Positions 16,489 to 27,208 of a stretch of DNA of 64,000 nt are shown here, one piece after another; position 1 is the first letter of the stretch; each line of letters begins with the position of its first letter. Below the pieces are notes generated by a model that was given only the letters and a program-made list of their open reading frames with translations, was not told where the DNA came from and ran no database searches. The translations under genes and the position numbers were made by a program. This DNA is from Silicimonas sp. Lineage in GTDB: Bacteria; Pseudomonadota; Alphaproteobacteria; Rhodobacterales; Rhodobacteraceae. Location of the stretch: the NCBI GenBank assembly GCA_022820365.1, contig JAJEFO010000104.1, positions 17,976-81,975 of the forward strand. Direction: 5' to 3'.

Positions 16489-18054
16489 ATGCCCCATGTT
16501 GCGACCGACCCAAGGTTCAACGAACTGATCGACTTGAGTGCGCCGGTGCGTCAGATCGGCAGCGGCTTCACTTTCACCGAGGGACCGCTTTGGCATCCGC
16601 TTGAGCAGCATCTGGTATTTTCGGACATGCCCGCAGATGTCCGGCGCAGGTGGTCGGAGACAGGCGGCGTCGAAGAGGTCATGCGCCCGTCAAACAAGGG
16701 CAACGGAATGACCTATGATGCCGACCTGAACCTCCTGGTCTGCGAACACGCGACGTCGTCGGTCGCGCGGTTCAATCGCGATGGCACGCGAGAAGTCCTC
16801 GCCAGTCACTTCGAAGGCAAGGAACTGAACTCCCCCAACGACATCTGCGTGCGCTCGGACGGATCGGTCTATTTCTCTGATCCGACCTTCGGTCGGATGG
16901 AACACTTTGGAGTACCAAGGCCGCTTCCGCAGGGGTTTCAGGGAGTCTACCGGCTCTCGCCCGGGCATCGCCCCGGCGATGAACCGCAGCTTGTGTCAGA
17001 CAGGTACATGTTCGGGCAGCCAAACGGACTTTGCTTCAGTCCCTGTGAACGGTTCATGTGGGTCAACGATACGGATCAGGCAAACATCCGGATGTTCGAT
17101 ATCGGCCCCAAAGGCGAACTGGTCAATGCCAGGCTCTTCGCAAGTGGCATTAAGGAGGATGGCCGCGCCGGGCTGCCCGATGGAATGAAGGCCGACACCA
17201 GCGGCAACGTCTACGTGACCGCCCCAGGGGGCGTCTGGGTTTATGATTTCCACGGCGTGAAGCTGGGCGAGATTATCGTGCCCGAGCAGTCGGCTAACCT
17301 GCACTGGGGCGGAGAGCACTGGCAAACGCTCTACATTTGCGCGACGACCGGCGTCTATGCCGTGAACCTGAAATCTCAGGGGCGGGAGGAGCCGTTCATG
17401 CGTGCTCAACCGGCACCTTCACGCGCTTCGACGGGTGTCCTTGCGGCAATCGATCCGCGCAAGACAGCCCTGATCATTCAGGACATGCAAAACGATGTCA
17501 TCATTGATGGCGGCGCCTTCGCCGAGAGCGGATCGCCCGCGCACGCCAGGTCGCAGAACGTTGTGGCGAATTCCCGGCGACTGGCCGATGCTTGCAGGCG
17601 CGCAGGCGTGACAGTCATTCACGTGCATTTCATTTGCGAGCCGGGGCATCCCAAGATCGGCCCCAACGCGCCTCTCTATTCGGGTCTCATCGATGCAGGA
17701 GCGATGGTTCGCGGCTCTTGGGGCGCTGCCCCGGTGGCTGGACTAGAGCCGCACGGATCCGATCTTGTCGTTGAGAAAATGTCGATGAGTCCGTGGGAAA
17801 CCTCGCGCCTGCAAAGCTATCTCAGGCACGGCGGGATAGACACGCTGATTAATACCGGTGCATGGACCAACATGTCTGTCGAACACACCGCCCGCACGGG
17901 TGCGGACAAAGGGTTCCGCGTGATCGTGCCCGAGGACGCCTGTTCGACCATGAATGACGAGTGGCACAGGGCGTCGATTGACTTTGCGATGGCGAATGTC
18001 GCTGAGGTCACGAGCGTCGACCGCGTTATCGCTCGGCTGGGGGCAGGCGGATGA
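16489..18054 (+). CDS. SMP-30/gluconolactonase fused to an isochorismatase-like domain (Cys to Ser)
   Basis: 521 residues. Residues 1-300 are an SMP-30/gluconolaconase-type beta propeller with likely metal residues E31 (TEGPLW), N117, N179 and D231 (LPDGM). Residues 318-518 are an isochorismatase/cysteine-hydrolase fold with D332 (QDMQND) and K430 (VVEKMSMSPW). The position of the catalytic Cys (normally TNVCVEST or similar) is Ser463 in TNMSVEHTAR. The first domain should hydrolyse a lactone. The second may be an amidase with altered nucleophile or a non-amidase, as isochorismatases proper also lack this Cys. The stop overlaps the next ATG. Confidence 0.87.
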   Translation: MPHVATDPRFNELIDLSAPVRQIGSGFTFTEGPLWHPLEQHLVFSDMPADVRRRWSETGGVEEVMRPSNKGNGMTYDADLNLLVCEHATSSVARFNRDGTREVLASHFEGKELNSPNDICVRSDGSVYFSDPTFGRMEHFGVPRPLPQGFQGVYRLSPGHRPGDEPQLVSDRYMFGQPNGLCFSPCERFMWVNDTDQANIRMFDIGPKGELVNARLFASGIKEDGRAGLPDGMKADTSGNVYVTAPGGVWVYDFHGVKLGEIIVPEQSANLHWGGEHWQTLYICATTGVYAVNLKSQGREEPFMRAQPAPSRASTGVLAAIDPRKTALIIQDMQNDVIIDGGAFAESGSPAHARSQNVVANSRRLADACRRAGVTVIHVHFICEPGHPKIGPNAPLYSGLIDAGAMVRGSWGAAPVAGLEPHGSDLVVEKMSMSPWETSRLQSYLRHGGIDTLINTGAWTNMSVEHTARTGADKGFRVIVPEDACSTMNDEWHRASIDFAMANVAEVTSVDRVIARLGAGG

Positions 18055-18575
18055 CAACGGAGAACCGCCAACGCTCAGAGAGGTACGAACTCGCCGTTGA
18101 ACGTCCGGTGGCAATCATTGCGACTGCGATGAGCATCATTCTTGGCGTTGCCCTGGCAATTGCCCTTGTCCTGAAGATCTACATGCTGATTCTCACCGAC
18201 TACGTTTGCGAGGCAGATGGCGCGACGCTCGGAAACCTCATACGCTGCACTGCGACGCTTGACCTAGTAGCGACATTTTTTGCGGCCGCCGCAACCATCA
18301 ACGCGGCGACAATTCTCATTGTGCCGCGCATTGAATACTTCTCGCGGACGCTTGGGTTCGCCGCGGCGGCGGCATTTGTCGCGCTGATGGGCGCATACGT
18401 GGCTGGAGATTACGACTGGCGGATGACCTTGGCGTCGACCGTGCTGTTTGCGATCGTCTTTTCGGCGATGTCATGGAGGCGATTGTGGAATTCGGTGCTT
18501 CCGTCCAGTGCACCGAAGGTCCCGCCAAGTCAAAGACCGGAATCTGGCAATGATCGTGCCGCGAATTCTTCGTGA
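18051..18575 (+). CDS. Small membrane protein of unknown function
   Basis: 174 residues, not recognised. About four hydrophobic segments (residues roughly 20-48, 68-92, 98-118, 124-143), with a charged N-terminus and a Pro/Ser-rich hydrophilic C-terminus. The start ATG overlaps the preceding stop (ATGA), which makes it a coupled last gene of the 18-kb operon. Possible roles include a transporter accessory or membrane anchor (inference). Confidence 0.7.
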   Translation: MTTENRQRSERYELAVERPVAIIATAMSIILGVALAIALVLKIYMLILTDYVCEADGATLGNLIRCTATLDLVATFFAAAATINAATILIVPRIEYFSRTLGFAAAAAFVALMGAYVAGDYDWRMTLASTVLFAIVFSAMSWRRLWNSVLPSSAPKVPPSQRPESGNDRAANSS

Positions 18576-18733
18576 TGTGGCACTTCAGGAAAGCTCTGCA
18601 TCGACGCCCAATTGAGGCGTGCCTGCATCATTGGGTGAAATTCCGAAGTGCGGTTCAATCTCGCGCGACTCGACCGGTCGCGTGCCTGCGCCAATTCTGC
18701 ATCTGAGGCCGTGCGAGCCTGCTTCGCTGACGC

Positions 18734-19933
18734 TCATGCGCGTGCGGCGATCAGTTCTGATGCCTTCAGTGCGCCGCCTGGGTGGTGCGGGAGATCGACG
18801 GCCTTCAGGCCTGCCTCAATTGTAGCCAGGGCACCTAGAATCATCTGGGCGTTGACATGCCCCATATGGCCCAGCCGGAAGAAGTGGTGCCACTCAGGCG
18901 CGGTACTTGCCGCCATGCCGAGGCCGATTCCCAAAGTCAGCCCCGCCCGGTGTTCGCACCATTCCCTGAGCGCGGTCGCCTTCTCCGATCCAGTGCGCAG
19001 AGCGGTGACGGAATGTGATCGTATCGAACGGTCCGGCGCATTCACTTCCAGCGGGCCATCCTTTCCCCAATGGTCGAAGCTGGCCCAGACGGCTTCGGCA
19101 ATGGCTGCGTGCCTTGCCCAGATGTTCTCGAGACCTTCCTCCTCGATCATCAATAGCGCTTCGCGCAGACCATAAAGATGGTGCGCAGGTGCCGTTCCAG
19201 CAAAAAACTGGTAGAAGATCTCAGGCGCGACGCGCGTGCGCCAGTCCCAATAGTAGGTGACGAGACCGGCACCGTTCCTGGCCTGGCTGGCCCTTTCGTT
19301 GAAAAACACGAAACCGAGCCCGGGCGGAGTCATCAGTCCCTTTTGAGAGCCTGCGACCATAACGTCCACTCCCCATGCATCCATCTCGAAGCGGTCGCAT
19401 CCCAGGGACGCTATGCAATCGACCATGAGAAGTGCCGGATGGCCAGCCTCGTCGATGGCAGAGCGTATGGCCTCAATGTCATTGCGAATGCCTGTCGACG
19501 TGTCCGTGTGGACGGCAAGGATGGCCTTGATTTCGTGATCGTGGTCCTTGCGAAGGCGGTCGACCAGTCGCTCAGGGTCGACTGCGCTGCGTTGCCCGAA
19601 GTCCAGAACTTCTGTTTCGACTCCCATTCGCTGGGCCACTTCGGACCAGCCATGAGCAAATGTACCCGTGGCAAGCGCAACTGCGCGCTCGCCTGCGGAC
19701 AACGTGTTTGAGATTGCCGCCTCCCAGGCTCCGTGACCGTTGGCAATGTAGATTGCCACGTCCTGCTGCGTGCGCGCGACCTGCTTCAGGCGATCGACAA
19801 GATCGGGCACCATGTTCACAAGTTCGCCCTCGTAGATGTTGGGCGCACTTCTGTGCATCGCCATCAATACCCGCTCCGGCATGACCGAAGGGCCGGGTAT
19901 GGCAAGATAGGAAATGCCGCTGGATAGGTTCAT
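18734..19933 (-). CDS. Class V aminotransferase (alanine/serine-glyoxylate aminotransferase family)
   Basis: 399-residue PLP enzyme. The Schiff-base Lys is K198 in GSQKGLMTPPGLGF; the N-terminal LAIPGPSVMPERVL and the ANGHGAWEAA cofactor loop are typical of serine-glyoxylate/alanine-glyoxylate aminotransferases. The ATG at 19933 has GGAG 8 bases upstream; a longer in-frame extension to 20167 lacks family similarity and was not used. It faces the long + operon convergently. Confidence 0.88.
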   Translation of the reverse strand: MNLSSGISYLAIPGPSVMPERVLMAMHRSAPNIYEGELVNMVPDLVDRLKQVARTQQDVAIYIANGHGAWEAAISNTLSAGERAVALATGTFAHGWSEVAQRMGVETEVLDFGQRSAVDPERLVDRLRKDHDHEIKAILAVHTDTSTGIRNDIEAIRSAIDEAGHPALLMVDCIASLGCDRFEMDAWGVDVMVAGSQKGLMTPPGLGFVFFNERASQARNGAGLVTYYWDWRTRVAPEIFYQFFAGTAPAHHLYGLREALLMIEEEGLENIWARHAAIAEAVWASFDHWGKDGPLEVNAPDRSIRSHSVTALRTGSEKATALREWCEHRAGLTLGIGLGMAASTAPEWHHFFRLGHMGHVNAQMILGALATIEAGLKAVDLPHHPGGALKASELIAARA

Positions 19934-20575
19934 GAAATTCGCTCCGGATTCTTGGCCGGACATATTCACATTCCGGTGCCGGAGACAATGCGTGTCGGGT
20001 GAGGAAGATGGATGGTCCCGGACTGCGCGCGTTGGCGCGAGGTGGCGCCAGACCCCGCCTGGAGTGCACAATCCCTGAGCCCGGACTGCACGATATCCTG
20101 CGAAGCCGGGCACACCCAATGCGAACATGTCGAACGGTGCCAGTCGCGGACCATGTGCGAGTATCACGCAATGGGACGGAATTCACTTTTGTCCGTTGAC
20201 GGCCAGGTCCTTGGAGAAACGCCCCTTGGGTGCCGCCCTCGGTGCTTCCGAGGACTCACGAAGCTGGGTGCGGCGGCGAGGTAGCACGCGAATGTCCCCT
20301 GGCCCACGCTTTCGCGCTCCAGAAGACCACGGAAGGTATTCACGTTGCCTTTCCTGTCCAGGACAAGGATAGTCTCGTCGAACTTCTTCATGGTGTGCCT
20401 GGGGTCAGACGTCAGTCAGCAGGGCAACGAGGCCGGATGTCGGCCTCCAGAGACGTCCGCAAGCAGATTGAACCGCCGGGTTGCCAAGAAAATTCTGACC
20501 GGGCCAGATCCTGATCGGAGAAAACGCCGCGCCAGCTTGTGCGCGCTGCATCGGCGGGCTAGCTAGTGCGGCGAG
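19934..20575. other. 642-bp intergenic region between divergent genes; no convincing gene
   Basis: Separates the aminotransferase (-) from the ABC exporter (+). The only possible gene is a minus-strand frame at 20164-20391 (75 codons) beginning MKKFDETILVLDRKGNVN. Its first 40 codons look like coding sequence and the rest degenerates. No family was recognised and the ribosome site is weak; it may be a gene remnant. Confidence 0.4.
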
Positions 20576-22387
20576 GTGGTCCGAGGAATTGAGGGCGTGA
20601 GCGAGAATTCCCAGACTTCTGCCGACTGGTCCGGCCCGCACCGTGCGCATTCCAATCGTGAACTGATCGGGTGGGTGTGGCGCAACTACCTGAAGGGGCA
20701 TTGGCCCAAGATTGCGGCTGCGCTTGTGCTGATGGCAATCGAGGGGTCCATGCTCGGCGCGCTCTCCTACATCGTGCAGCCAATGTTCGATCTGGTTTTC
20801 CTGGCCGGGAATCGGGCGGCGGTCTATTGGGTGGCGGGCGTGATCGCCGGCATCTTCCTGATCAGGGCCGTGTCGGATTTCGGGCATCGGTTGCTCATGA
20901 ACGGCGCCGGCCTTGCGGTTACGTCAAGCATGCAGCGTGACATGTTGGGTCATCTCCTGACGCTGGACAGCGCCTATTTCCAGTTCAATCCGCCAGGCAC
21001 CCTGATCGAACGCGTTCGGGGAGACACGACTTTGGCCAACCAGATCTGGATGCAGGTTCTGGGCACCGCCTGGCGCGAGGTCGTGACCGTCATTGCACTG
21101 CTTGGTGTCGCGATTTCAGTGGATTGGCGCTGGACGCTCGTGGCCGTCGCCGGCGTGCCGATCCTAATTGGCCCGGTGCTCGGAATGCAGCGATACGTCC
21201 GGAAAAAGGCACTTGCAGCGCGCGAGTTCGCTGCGCGGCTTTCGACCCTGCTTGACGAGACGTTTCACGGCATGGACACGATCAAGCTGAACAACAGCGA
21301 GGCGTTCGAAGACGTACGCTTTGGTACGGCTGTTGATCGCTACCTGGTTCAGGAAATGAAGACCCGGATCGGGCAGGCGGGCCTCCCCGCGACAACGGAT
21401 GTGGTGGCAGCAATCGGCTTCGCGTGTGTCGTGATCTACGGCGGCAGCGAGATCATTGACGGTGACAAGACAGTTGGTCAGTTCATGTCATTCTTCACCG
21501 CGATGGCGCTCCTATTCGACCCGCTCCGTCGGCTCGCGAATGTCGCTGGCGCATGGCAGGCAACGCGCGCCAGCCTGGAACGAATTCGAAACGTGTTTCA
21601 TGTGGCGCCTACTATTCATACGCCAGCTAGGCCCGATGCTTTGCCGGACGATCCCCGCGCGGCGGATATACGGTTTGAGCATGTGGCGGCATCCTATGGC
21701 CACGTCCCAGCGCTCACGGATGTGACCTTTGTGGCCAAGGCTGGGAAAACGACTGCGCTTGTCGGAGCTTCCGGGGCTGGAAAGTCAACTCTTTTCAGTG
21801 TATTGACACGCCTTCTTGATGCCAGTGGCGGGGAAATAACGGTGGGAGGGATACCGACCACCAAGCTTGATCTCGCCAATCTGAGGCAGCTGTTTTCGGT
21901 GGTGACGCAAGACGCACCGATGTTCGATGAGAGCCTTCGCCACAATATCGTGCTCGCCACGCCTGACGTGACGGAGGAAAGCATTCTTGCGGCGGTTGAT
22001 GCCGCGCACTTGAAGGACTTCGTCGCCGGATCACCCGAGGGGCTGGATACGCCGGCGGGCCCACGTGGCACGGGACTCTCAGGAGGGCAGCGGCAGAGGG
22101 TGGCAATCGCACGCGCACTTTTGCGCGATGCACCAATCCTCCTGCTGGATGAGGCGACCTCAGCCCTTGATGCGGAAAGCGAAGCCCATGTCCAGGAAGC
22201 CCTTGACCGGCTGGCTGCGGAGCGCACGACGTTGGTGATTGCCCACCGCCTTTCGACCGTTCGAAACGCGGACAAGATAGTTGTCATGGACAAGGGCCAG
22301 GTCGTGGACGAGGGACGGCACGACGAGCTTCTTTCACGCGGCGGGTTGTACGCGAGATTGTACGAACTTCAGTTTAGCGAAGACTGA
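20576..22387 (+). CDS. MsbA-like ABC exporter (fused membrane and ATPase domains)
   Basis: 603 residues. An N-terminal six-helix ABC_membrane domain (about 50-330) is followed by an ATPase with Walker A GASGAGKST, signature LSGGQRQRVAIARALL and Walker B ILLLDEATSALD, then the H-loop VIAHRLSTVRNAD. The layout matches MsbA/HlyB-type homodimeric exporters in the inner membrane, likely for a lipid or hydrophobic molecule. The start is uncertain: GTG at 20576 or GTG at 20597, the latter preceded by GAGGG. Confidence 0.9.
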   Translation: MVRGIEGVSENSQTSADWSGPHRAHSNRELIGWVWRNYLKGHWPKIAAALVLMAIEGSMLGALSYIVQPMFDLVFLAGNRAAVYWVAGVIAGIFLIRAVSDFGHRLLMNGAGLAVTSSMQRDMLGHLLTLDSAYFQFNPPGTLIERVRGDTTLANQIWMQVLGTAWREVVTVIALLGVAISVDWRWTLVAVAGVPILIGPVLGMQRYVRKKALAAREFAARLSTLLDETFHGMDTIKLNNSEAFEDVRFGTAVDRYLVQEMKTRIGQAGLPATTDVVAAIGFACVVIYGGSEIIDGDKTVGQFMSFFTAMALLFDPLRRLANVAGAWQATRASLERIRNVFHVAPTIHTPARPDALPDDPRAADIRFEHVAASYGHVPALTDVTFVAKAGKTTALVGASGAGKSTLFSVLTRLLDASGGEITVGGIPTTKLDLANLRQLFSVVTQDAPMFDESLRHNIVLATPDVTEESILAAVDAAHLKDFVAGSPEGLDTPAGPRGTGLSGGQRQRVAIARALLRDAPILLLDEATSALDAESEAHVQEALDRLAAERTTLVIAHRLSTVRNADKIVVMDKGQVVDEGRHDELLSRGGLYARLYELQFSED

Positions 22388-22433
22388 CGCGACTTGAGTT
22401 CGATCAGTCCTCCGTTTCGGAAATGCCTGGCCT

Positions 22434-22460
22434 GCCTGGCCGGGAACTTTCCGGACAGGC
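22434..22460. terminator. Stem-loop between convergent ABC exporter and ilvC
   Basis: GCCTGGCCGG (22434-22443) pairs with CCGGACAGGC (22451-22460) around a 7-base loop, 10-bp stem with one mismatch. It lies 47 bases after the exporter stop and 47 bases before the ilvC stop. There is no T-run, so it is an imperfect but well-placed bidirectional terminator. Confidence 0.55.
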
Positions 22461-22506
22461 ATGGAACGCAACTGCAATTCGATTGACCTGCGCGCGCTGC
22501 GGTCTT

Positions 22507-23571
<1,065 letters not shown>

Positions 23572-23793
23572 CTAGCGCAGATTCCCGGGGATGCAAGTGA
23601 CGGTGGCTGTGCGCACAGAGTTCAGAACATGCAAGGATTCAGGGCGTGTACGTCCTTAGCCGATGGCATGCAGTGATTGACAAATTCCCCTCTCTCTCAG
23701 TCCACGCATCTCTGAAATCGGGACCGTGGCATAGGGCGGGCGAACCGGCCCTTGGTTCCAAGGCTTCGCCACCGACGCAAACCGCGCGAAAAT

Positions 23794-24993
23794 TCAGCTC
23801 GCCAAGCCGGCCCGCATGATTGCGCTTCGCAGCGGTGCCCAGTCGCCTGCCAGCCGCAGTCCGGCAGAGCGGAGGAGCTGTCCTGCAGGCGTGCCGTCGC
23901 GACAGAGCCGATTGTAGAGGTCGATGATCCTGGTGCGGGCCAATACATCCCGCCGCCGGAGTCGGGCAAAATTGCCGAGTTGCGTGGACGTTCCGAGTTC
24001 TCCTGGTGTATCGCGAGCAATCTTGAGCAGGCACCAAATGTCTGCAAGCGAGACGTTGAGGCCCTGTGCGCCGATGGGCGGCAGCACGTGCGCCGCCTCC
24101 GCAATGACCGCGACGCGCTGCGCGACAAACCTGTGCGCTCTCTGGGTAATGACGGGCCACACTTGACGACCAGATATTGGGGAAAGTGGGCCCAGCACGT
24201 TGCACGAGCGCTCCGTGGCGGCTGCTCCAAGCACCGCATCGTCAAGTTTGGCGAGTCGCAGCACTTCAGGACCATCATGCATCCAAACCACTGCAGAGGT
24301 CGGGACGCCGTTCTGGTCTGGCAATGGCACCAGAACGAAGGCTCCGCGCGACAGATACAGTTCGGTGGAAGTCGCCTTGTGCGGCAACGGGTGCGACACT
24401 GCAAAGGCCAAGGCCTTCTGTCCGTAGCGAGTGGTCTCGACTTCAATGCCCGCCGCCTCGCGCAGGGGCGACGCACTTCCATCGGCCGCGATGGCCAGCC
24501 TTGCACGGAGCCTCGAGCCGTCGGTCAGGCCAACAATCGCTTCGCTTTGGCGTGTAAGAAGCGAAGAGAAGCCGACGCCGAGCTTGAGATCGATGAGTGG
24601 GCTGGCTTCGGCCAAGTCGGCAAGCCTTCGTCGTGTCAGGGCGTTGGGGAGGTTCCATCCCAGAGCAGGAACGCCAAGGTCGGCGGCACGGAATGAGCGT
24701 TCAGTTTCGATCCTTGGCGGGTCACCTTTGCAGTTTGCTACGCTAAGGACCTCAAGCGGCGTCGCGGCGTCATGCAGCGAATTCCAAATGCCTATCGCTT
24801 CCAATTGCTGCCGCGATGGCTCTAGCAATGCGGTGGAGCGCAGGTCGGCATTCCTGCCTGTGGGCGGCGGCACGGGGTCGGCAAGCGTTACCGAGAAACC
24901 GGCGTCCGCAAGGCCCAGGGCCGCCACCAGTCCGGCAATTCCCCCGCCGGAAACGAATATGTCGGTCTTCTCCGCGCGCATGACAGAAACCAT
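23794..24993 (-). CDS. UbiH/COQ6-family FAD monooxygenase
   Basis: 399 residues. FAD/NAD-binding GGGIAGLVAALGLADAGFSV near the N-terminus, the conserved second FAD motif around AVIAEAAHVLPPIGAQGLNVSLAD (normally GDAAHxxxPxxGQGxNxG; here GD is EA) and RRRDV. It belongs to the ubiquinone-biosynthesis hydroxylase family. The start may be the ATG at 24993 or the one at 24981; the AGGGAG sits between 2 and 14 bases upstream. Likely housekeeping. Confidence 0.87.
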   Translation of the reverse strand: MVSVMRAEKTDIFVSGGGIAGLVAALGLADAGFSVTLADPVPPPTGRNADLRSTALLEPSRQQLEAIGIWNSLHDAATPLEVLSVANCKGDPPRIETERSFRAADLGVPALGWNLPNALTRRRLADLAEASPLIDLKLGVGFSSLLTRQSEAIVGLTDGSRLRARLAIAADGSASPLREAAGIEVETTRYGQKALAFAVSHPLPHKATSTELYLSRGAFVLVPLPDQNGVPTSAVVWMHDGPEVLRLAKLDDAVLGAAATERSCNVLGPLSPISGRQVWPVITQRAHRFVAQRVAVIAEAAHVLPPIGAQGLNVSLADIWCLLKIARDTPGELGTSTQLGNFARLRRRDVLARTRIIDLYNRLCRDGTPAGQLLRSAGLRLAGDWAPLRSAIMRAGLAS

Positions 24994-25034
24994 ATCTCCC
25001 TCTTCTAGTTTCTTGTAGATGGGCTCGGAATTCT

Positions 25035-25676
25035 TCAGACGAGGCTCTTGAGGAATCTGGCAAGATCGGACGCATGGTGCTGGACATGCGGGGCGACATC
25101 GGGTGTTCTTGCCACCAGGATCGTGCGCATGCCGAGCGCCTGGGGAGCGACGAGATTGCGTGCATCGTCTTCGAACATGGCCGCGCGTTCCGGCGCGAGA
25201 CCGTCCCGGGCGATGATGGTATCGAAAGCGACACGTTCGGGTTTCGGAAAATAGTTTGCGTGCTCGATACCGTAAACGGCATTGAAGATACCCGACAGAC
25301 CCCGTGCCTTGATGACCCGGCGGGCATAGGGCTCCGAGCCGTTGGTATAGACGATTGCCCGCCCCGGAAGGGCATTGATCGCATCTGCAAGTTCAGGGTC
25401 TGGCTCCAAATGATCGAGAGAAATGTCGTGGACGTACTCGAGATACCCCTCGGGATCCACGTCGTGTTCACGCATGAGCCCGCAGAGGGTGGTGCCGAAT
25501 CGGGACCAGTAGCGTTTTCGGATCTCATTTGCTGTCGCCCTGTCCACTCTCAGAGCATCGACGACCCAATCGGTCATCCTGACTTCAATCTGATCGAAGA
25601 GCCGCGCCTCGGGCGCGTATAGCGTGTTGTCGAGATCGAAGATCCAAGTGTCCACGTCTTTGAAGGCGGCAGTCAT
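25035..25676 (-). CDS. HAD-family pyrimidine 5'-nucleotidase
   Basis: 213 residues. HAD motif I is FDLDNTLYAP (nucleophile and acid Asp), motif II IVYTNGSEPYA, motif III Lys in YFPKPE and motif IV FEDDARN. This pattern matches the bacterial/yeast SDT1-like pyrimidine 5'-nucleotidase family. The ATG at 25676 was chosen; an upstream TTG would add six residues. Same strand as the UbiH-type gene, 41 bases upstream of it. Confidence 0.88.
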   Translation of the reverse strand: MTAAFKDVDTWIFDLDNTLYAPEARLFDQIEVRMTDWVVDALRVDRATANEIRKRYWSRFGTTLCGLMREHDVDPEGYLEYVHDISLDHLEPDPELADAINALPGRAIVYTNGSEPYARRVIKARGLSGIFNAVYGIEHANYFPKPERVAFDTIIARDGLAPERAAMFEDDARNLVAPQALGMRTILVARTPDVAPHVQHHASDLARFLKSLV

Positions 25677-26050
25677 CTGTCCAACTCGCAGCAAGCCCCG
25701 TCTTCAAGGAGAGGTCGCCGACGCACCCTGAATGGTGTTCGCCGATGCGCTGAATGCCGGAAAGACATTTCGCGCTTTTCGCGGACTATCCGCCGGAGCA
25801 CAAGCGCTCCCCGCATGCATGATGTGGCGCGCAATTCAAATTTCGTCGTTGATGTTGTCGGCGCTATTGTTGGATGATGGCCAATATTCGTGCTGACCAA
25901 CGCTGCGCTCGGTCGCAACTGGACCCGGAACGGGCAATGTGAAATCGGTCTCGGATCGGCTTTGCACACCGAATCGCTGGCCGTCGGCAGCCATGGCCCT
26001 GTCCTGCCGGCTGGCGGTCTGGGATACGCCGAAAGGGGAAGGGCGTCGCA
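25677..26050. other. 374-bp divergent intergenic region
   Basis: Lies between the nucleotidase (-) and the thiolase-like operon (+) and must hold promoters for both. I see no gene and no clear promoter pair in it, apart from GGGGAAGGG about 8 bases before the + strand GTG. Confidence 0.5.
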
Positions 26051-27208
26051 GTGAATGTGCTTGTTGCAGGGGGCGCGATGACGCCGTTCAATCGCCGCAA
26101 GGACGGCAGTTCCTGGCGTGATTGGTGCCGCGATGCGTTCGTGGGAGCACTTGCCGACGCGGCGCTCGAGAAGTCCGCGATCGACGCGCTTGTCGTCGCT
26201 TCGGAGAGCGACTTCTTCACTCTGCAACTCAATCCGGCGAGCATGATTGCAGACACGATTGGACTTGTCGGCTGCCGGTCCTGCCGAGTTGAGGGAGGGG
26301 GTGCGTCCGGGCATCTGGCCGTTCATGCGGGAATGGCGATGGTGCTTTCGGGGCAGGCGCGTCGGGTTGCCGTAGTCGGAGTCGAGGCCTCTGCGTCTCA
26401 CCTTGACGGAAAGACTGTAGGAATCCTCCTCTCGCATTCCTTCGATTCTTGGACAGACGGATTCACCGGTGTCAGTTCAACTTCCATATATGCACTTTCG
26501 GCAATGGCATTCATGGAACGAACCAAGGCAACGGTGAATGACTTGGCAGCTGTCGCGGCCCGCAACAGGCAAAACGCGCGGGCGAACCCAAATGCACATC
26601 TGCCGCTGGACATCCGTGAAGAGGATGTCGCCGTCTCCCCGGTCATATCCTCGCCATATCGCCGGCTTGATTGCTGTCCTCTAAGTGACGGAGCAGCCTG
26701 TGTAATCCTGTCCCGACCGGAGGATCTTCCGAACACTGGCGTGGTGCGCGTTCGAATTTCTGGAACCGGCGCGGCCAGCGATCGGGCACGATTGGGCGAC
26801 CGGGCTGACCCGGGTCGGTTTCGCGCCAAGGAAACCGCGGCAAAGCGAGCGCTCGCGGCGGCAGGAATCACGGCTGAGGCGATCGGAGTGGCCGAGGTCT
26901 ACGACAGCTATTCGGGAGCCCAGTTGCAGGCTTTGGAGGCACTCGGTCTCACTCCCGATGTCGTGGCCGACGAGCGCGTCGGGAGGTTCGCAAGCTGTGG
27001 CGAGTTGCCCGTGAACCTGTCCGGTGGGCTGCTTGGCCAAGGAGCACCTGTCGGAGCTACCGGCGTCGCACAGGTGCTGGTGACGGCGCAGCAACTGCTT
27101 GGGTCGTTTCCGGGCCTGAACCCTCGATCGGGACCAAAATACGGGTTGGTTGATTCACATGGCGGCATTGCAACGACCTGCGCCGTCAGCGTACTGGAAC
27201 TTCTGTGA
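26051..27208 (+). CDS. Thiolase-fold protein lacking catalytic Cys and His
   Basis: 385 residues with the thiolase fold of the SCP2/archaeal type (KTVGILLSHSF, CCPLSDGAACVILSRPED, VAEVYDSYSGAQLQALEALG, DSHGG). The nucleophile region, normally VEAACASGG, reads VEGGGASGH, so the Cys is Gly84. The GHPxGATG His motif reads GAPVGATG, so the His is Ala. It is unlikely to perform Claisen chemistry in the normal way. The GTG start follows GGGGAAGGG. The next gene encodes the DUF35 OB-fold partner that typically forms a complex with such thiolases. Confidence 0.87.
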   Translation: MNVLVAGGAMTPFNRRKDGSSWRDWCRDAFVGALADAALEKSAIDALVVASESDFFTLQLNPASMIADTIGLVGCRSCRVEGGGASGHLAVHAGMAMVLSGQARRVAVVGVEASASHLDGKTVGILLSHSFDSWTDGFTGVSSTSIYALSAMAFMERTKATVNDLAAVAARNRQNARANPNAHLPLDIREEDVAVSPVISSPYRRLDCCPLSDGAACVILSRPEDLPNTGVVRVRISGTGAASDRARLGDRADPGRFRAKETAAKRALAAAGITAEAIGVAEVYDSYSGAQLQALEALGLTPDVVADERVGRFASCGELPVNLSGGLLGQGAPVGATGVAQVLVTAQQLLGSFPGLNPRSGPKYGLVDSHGGIATTCAVSVLELL

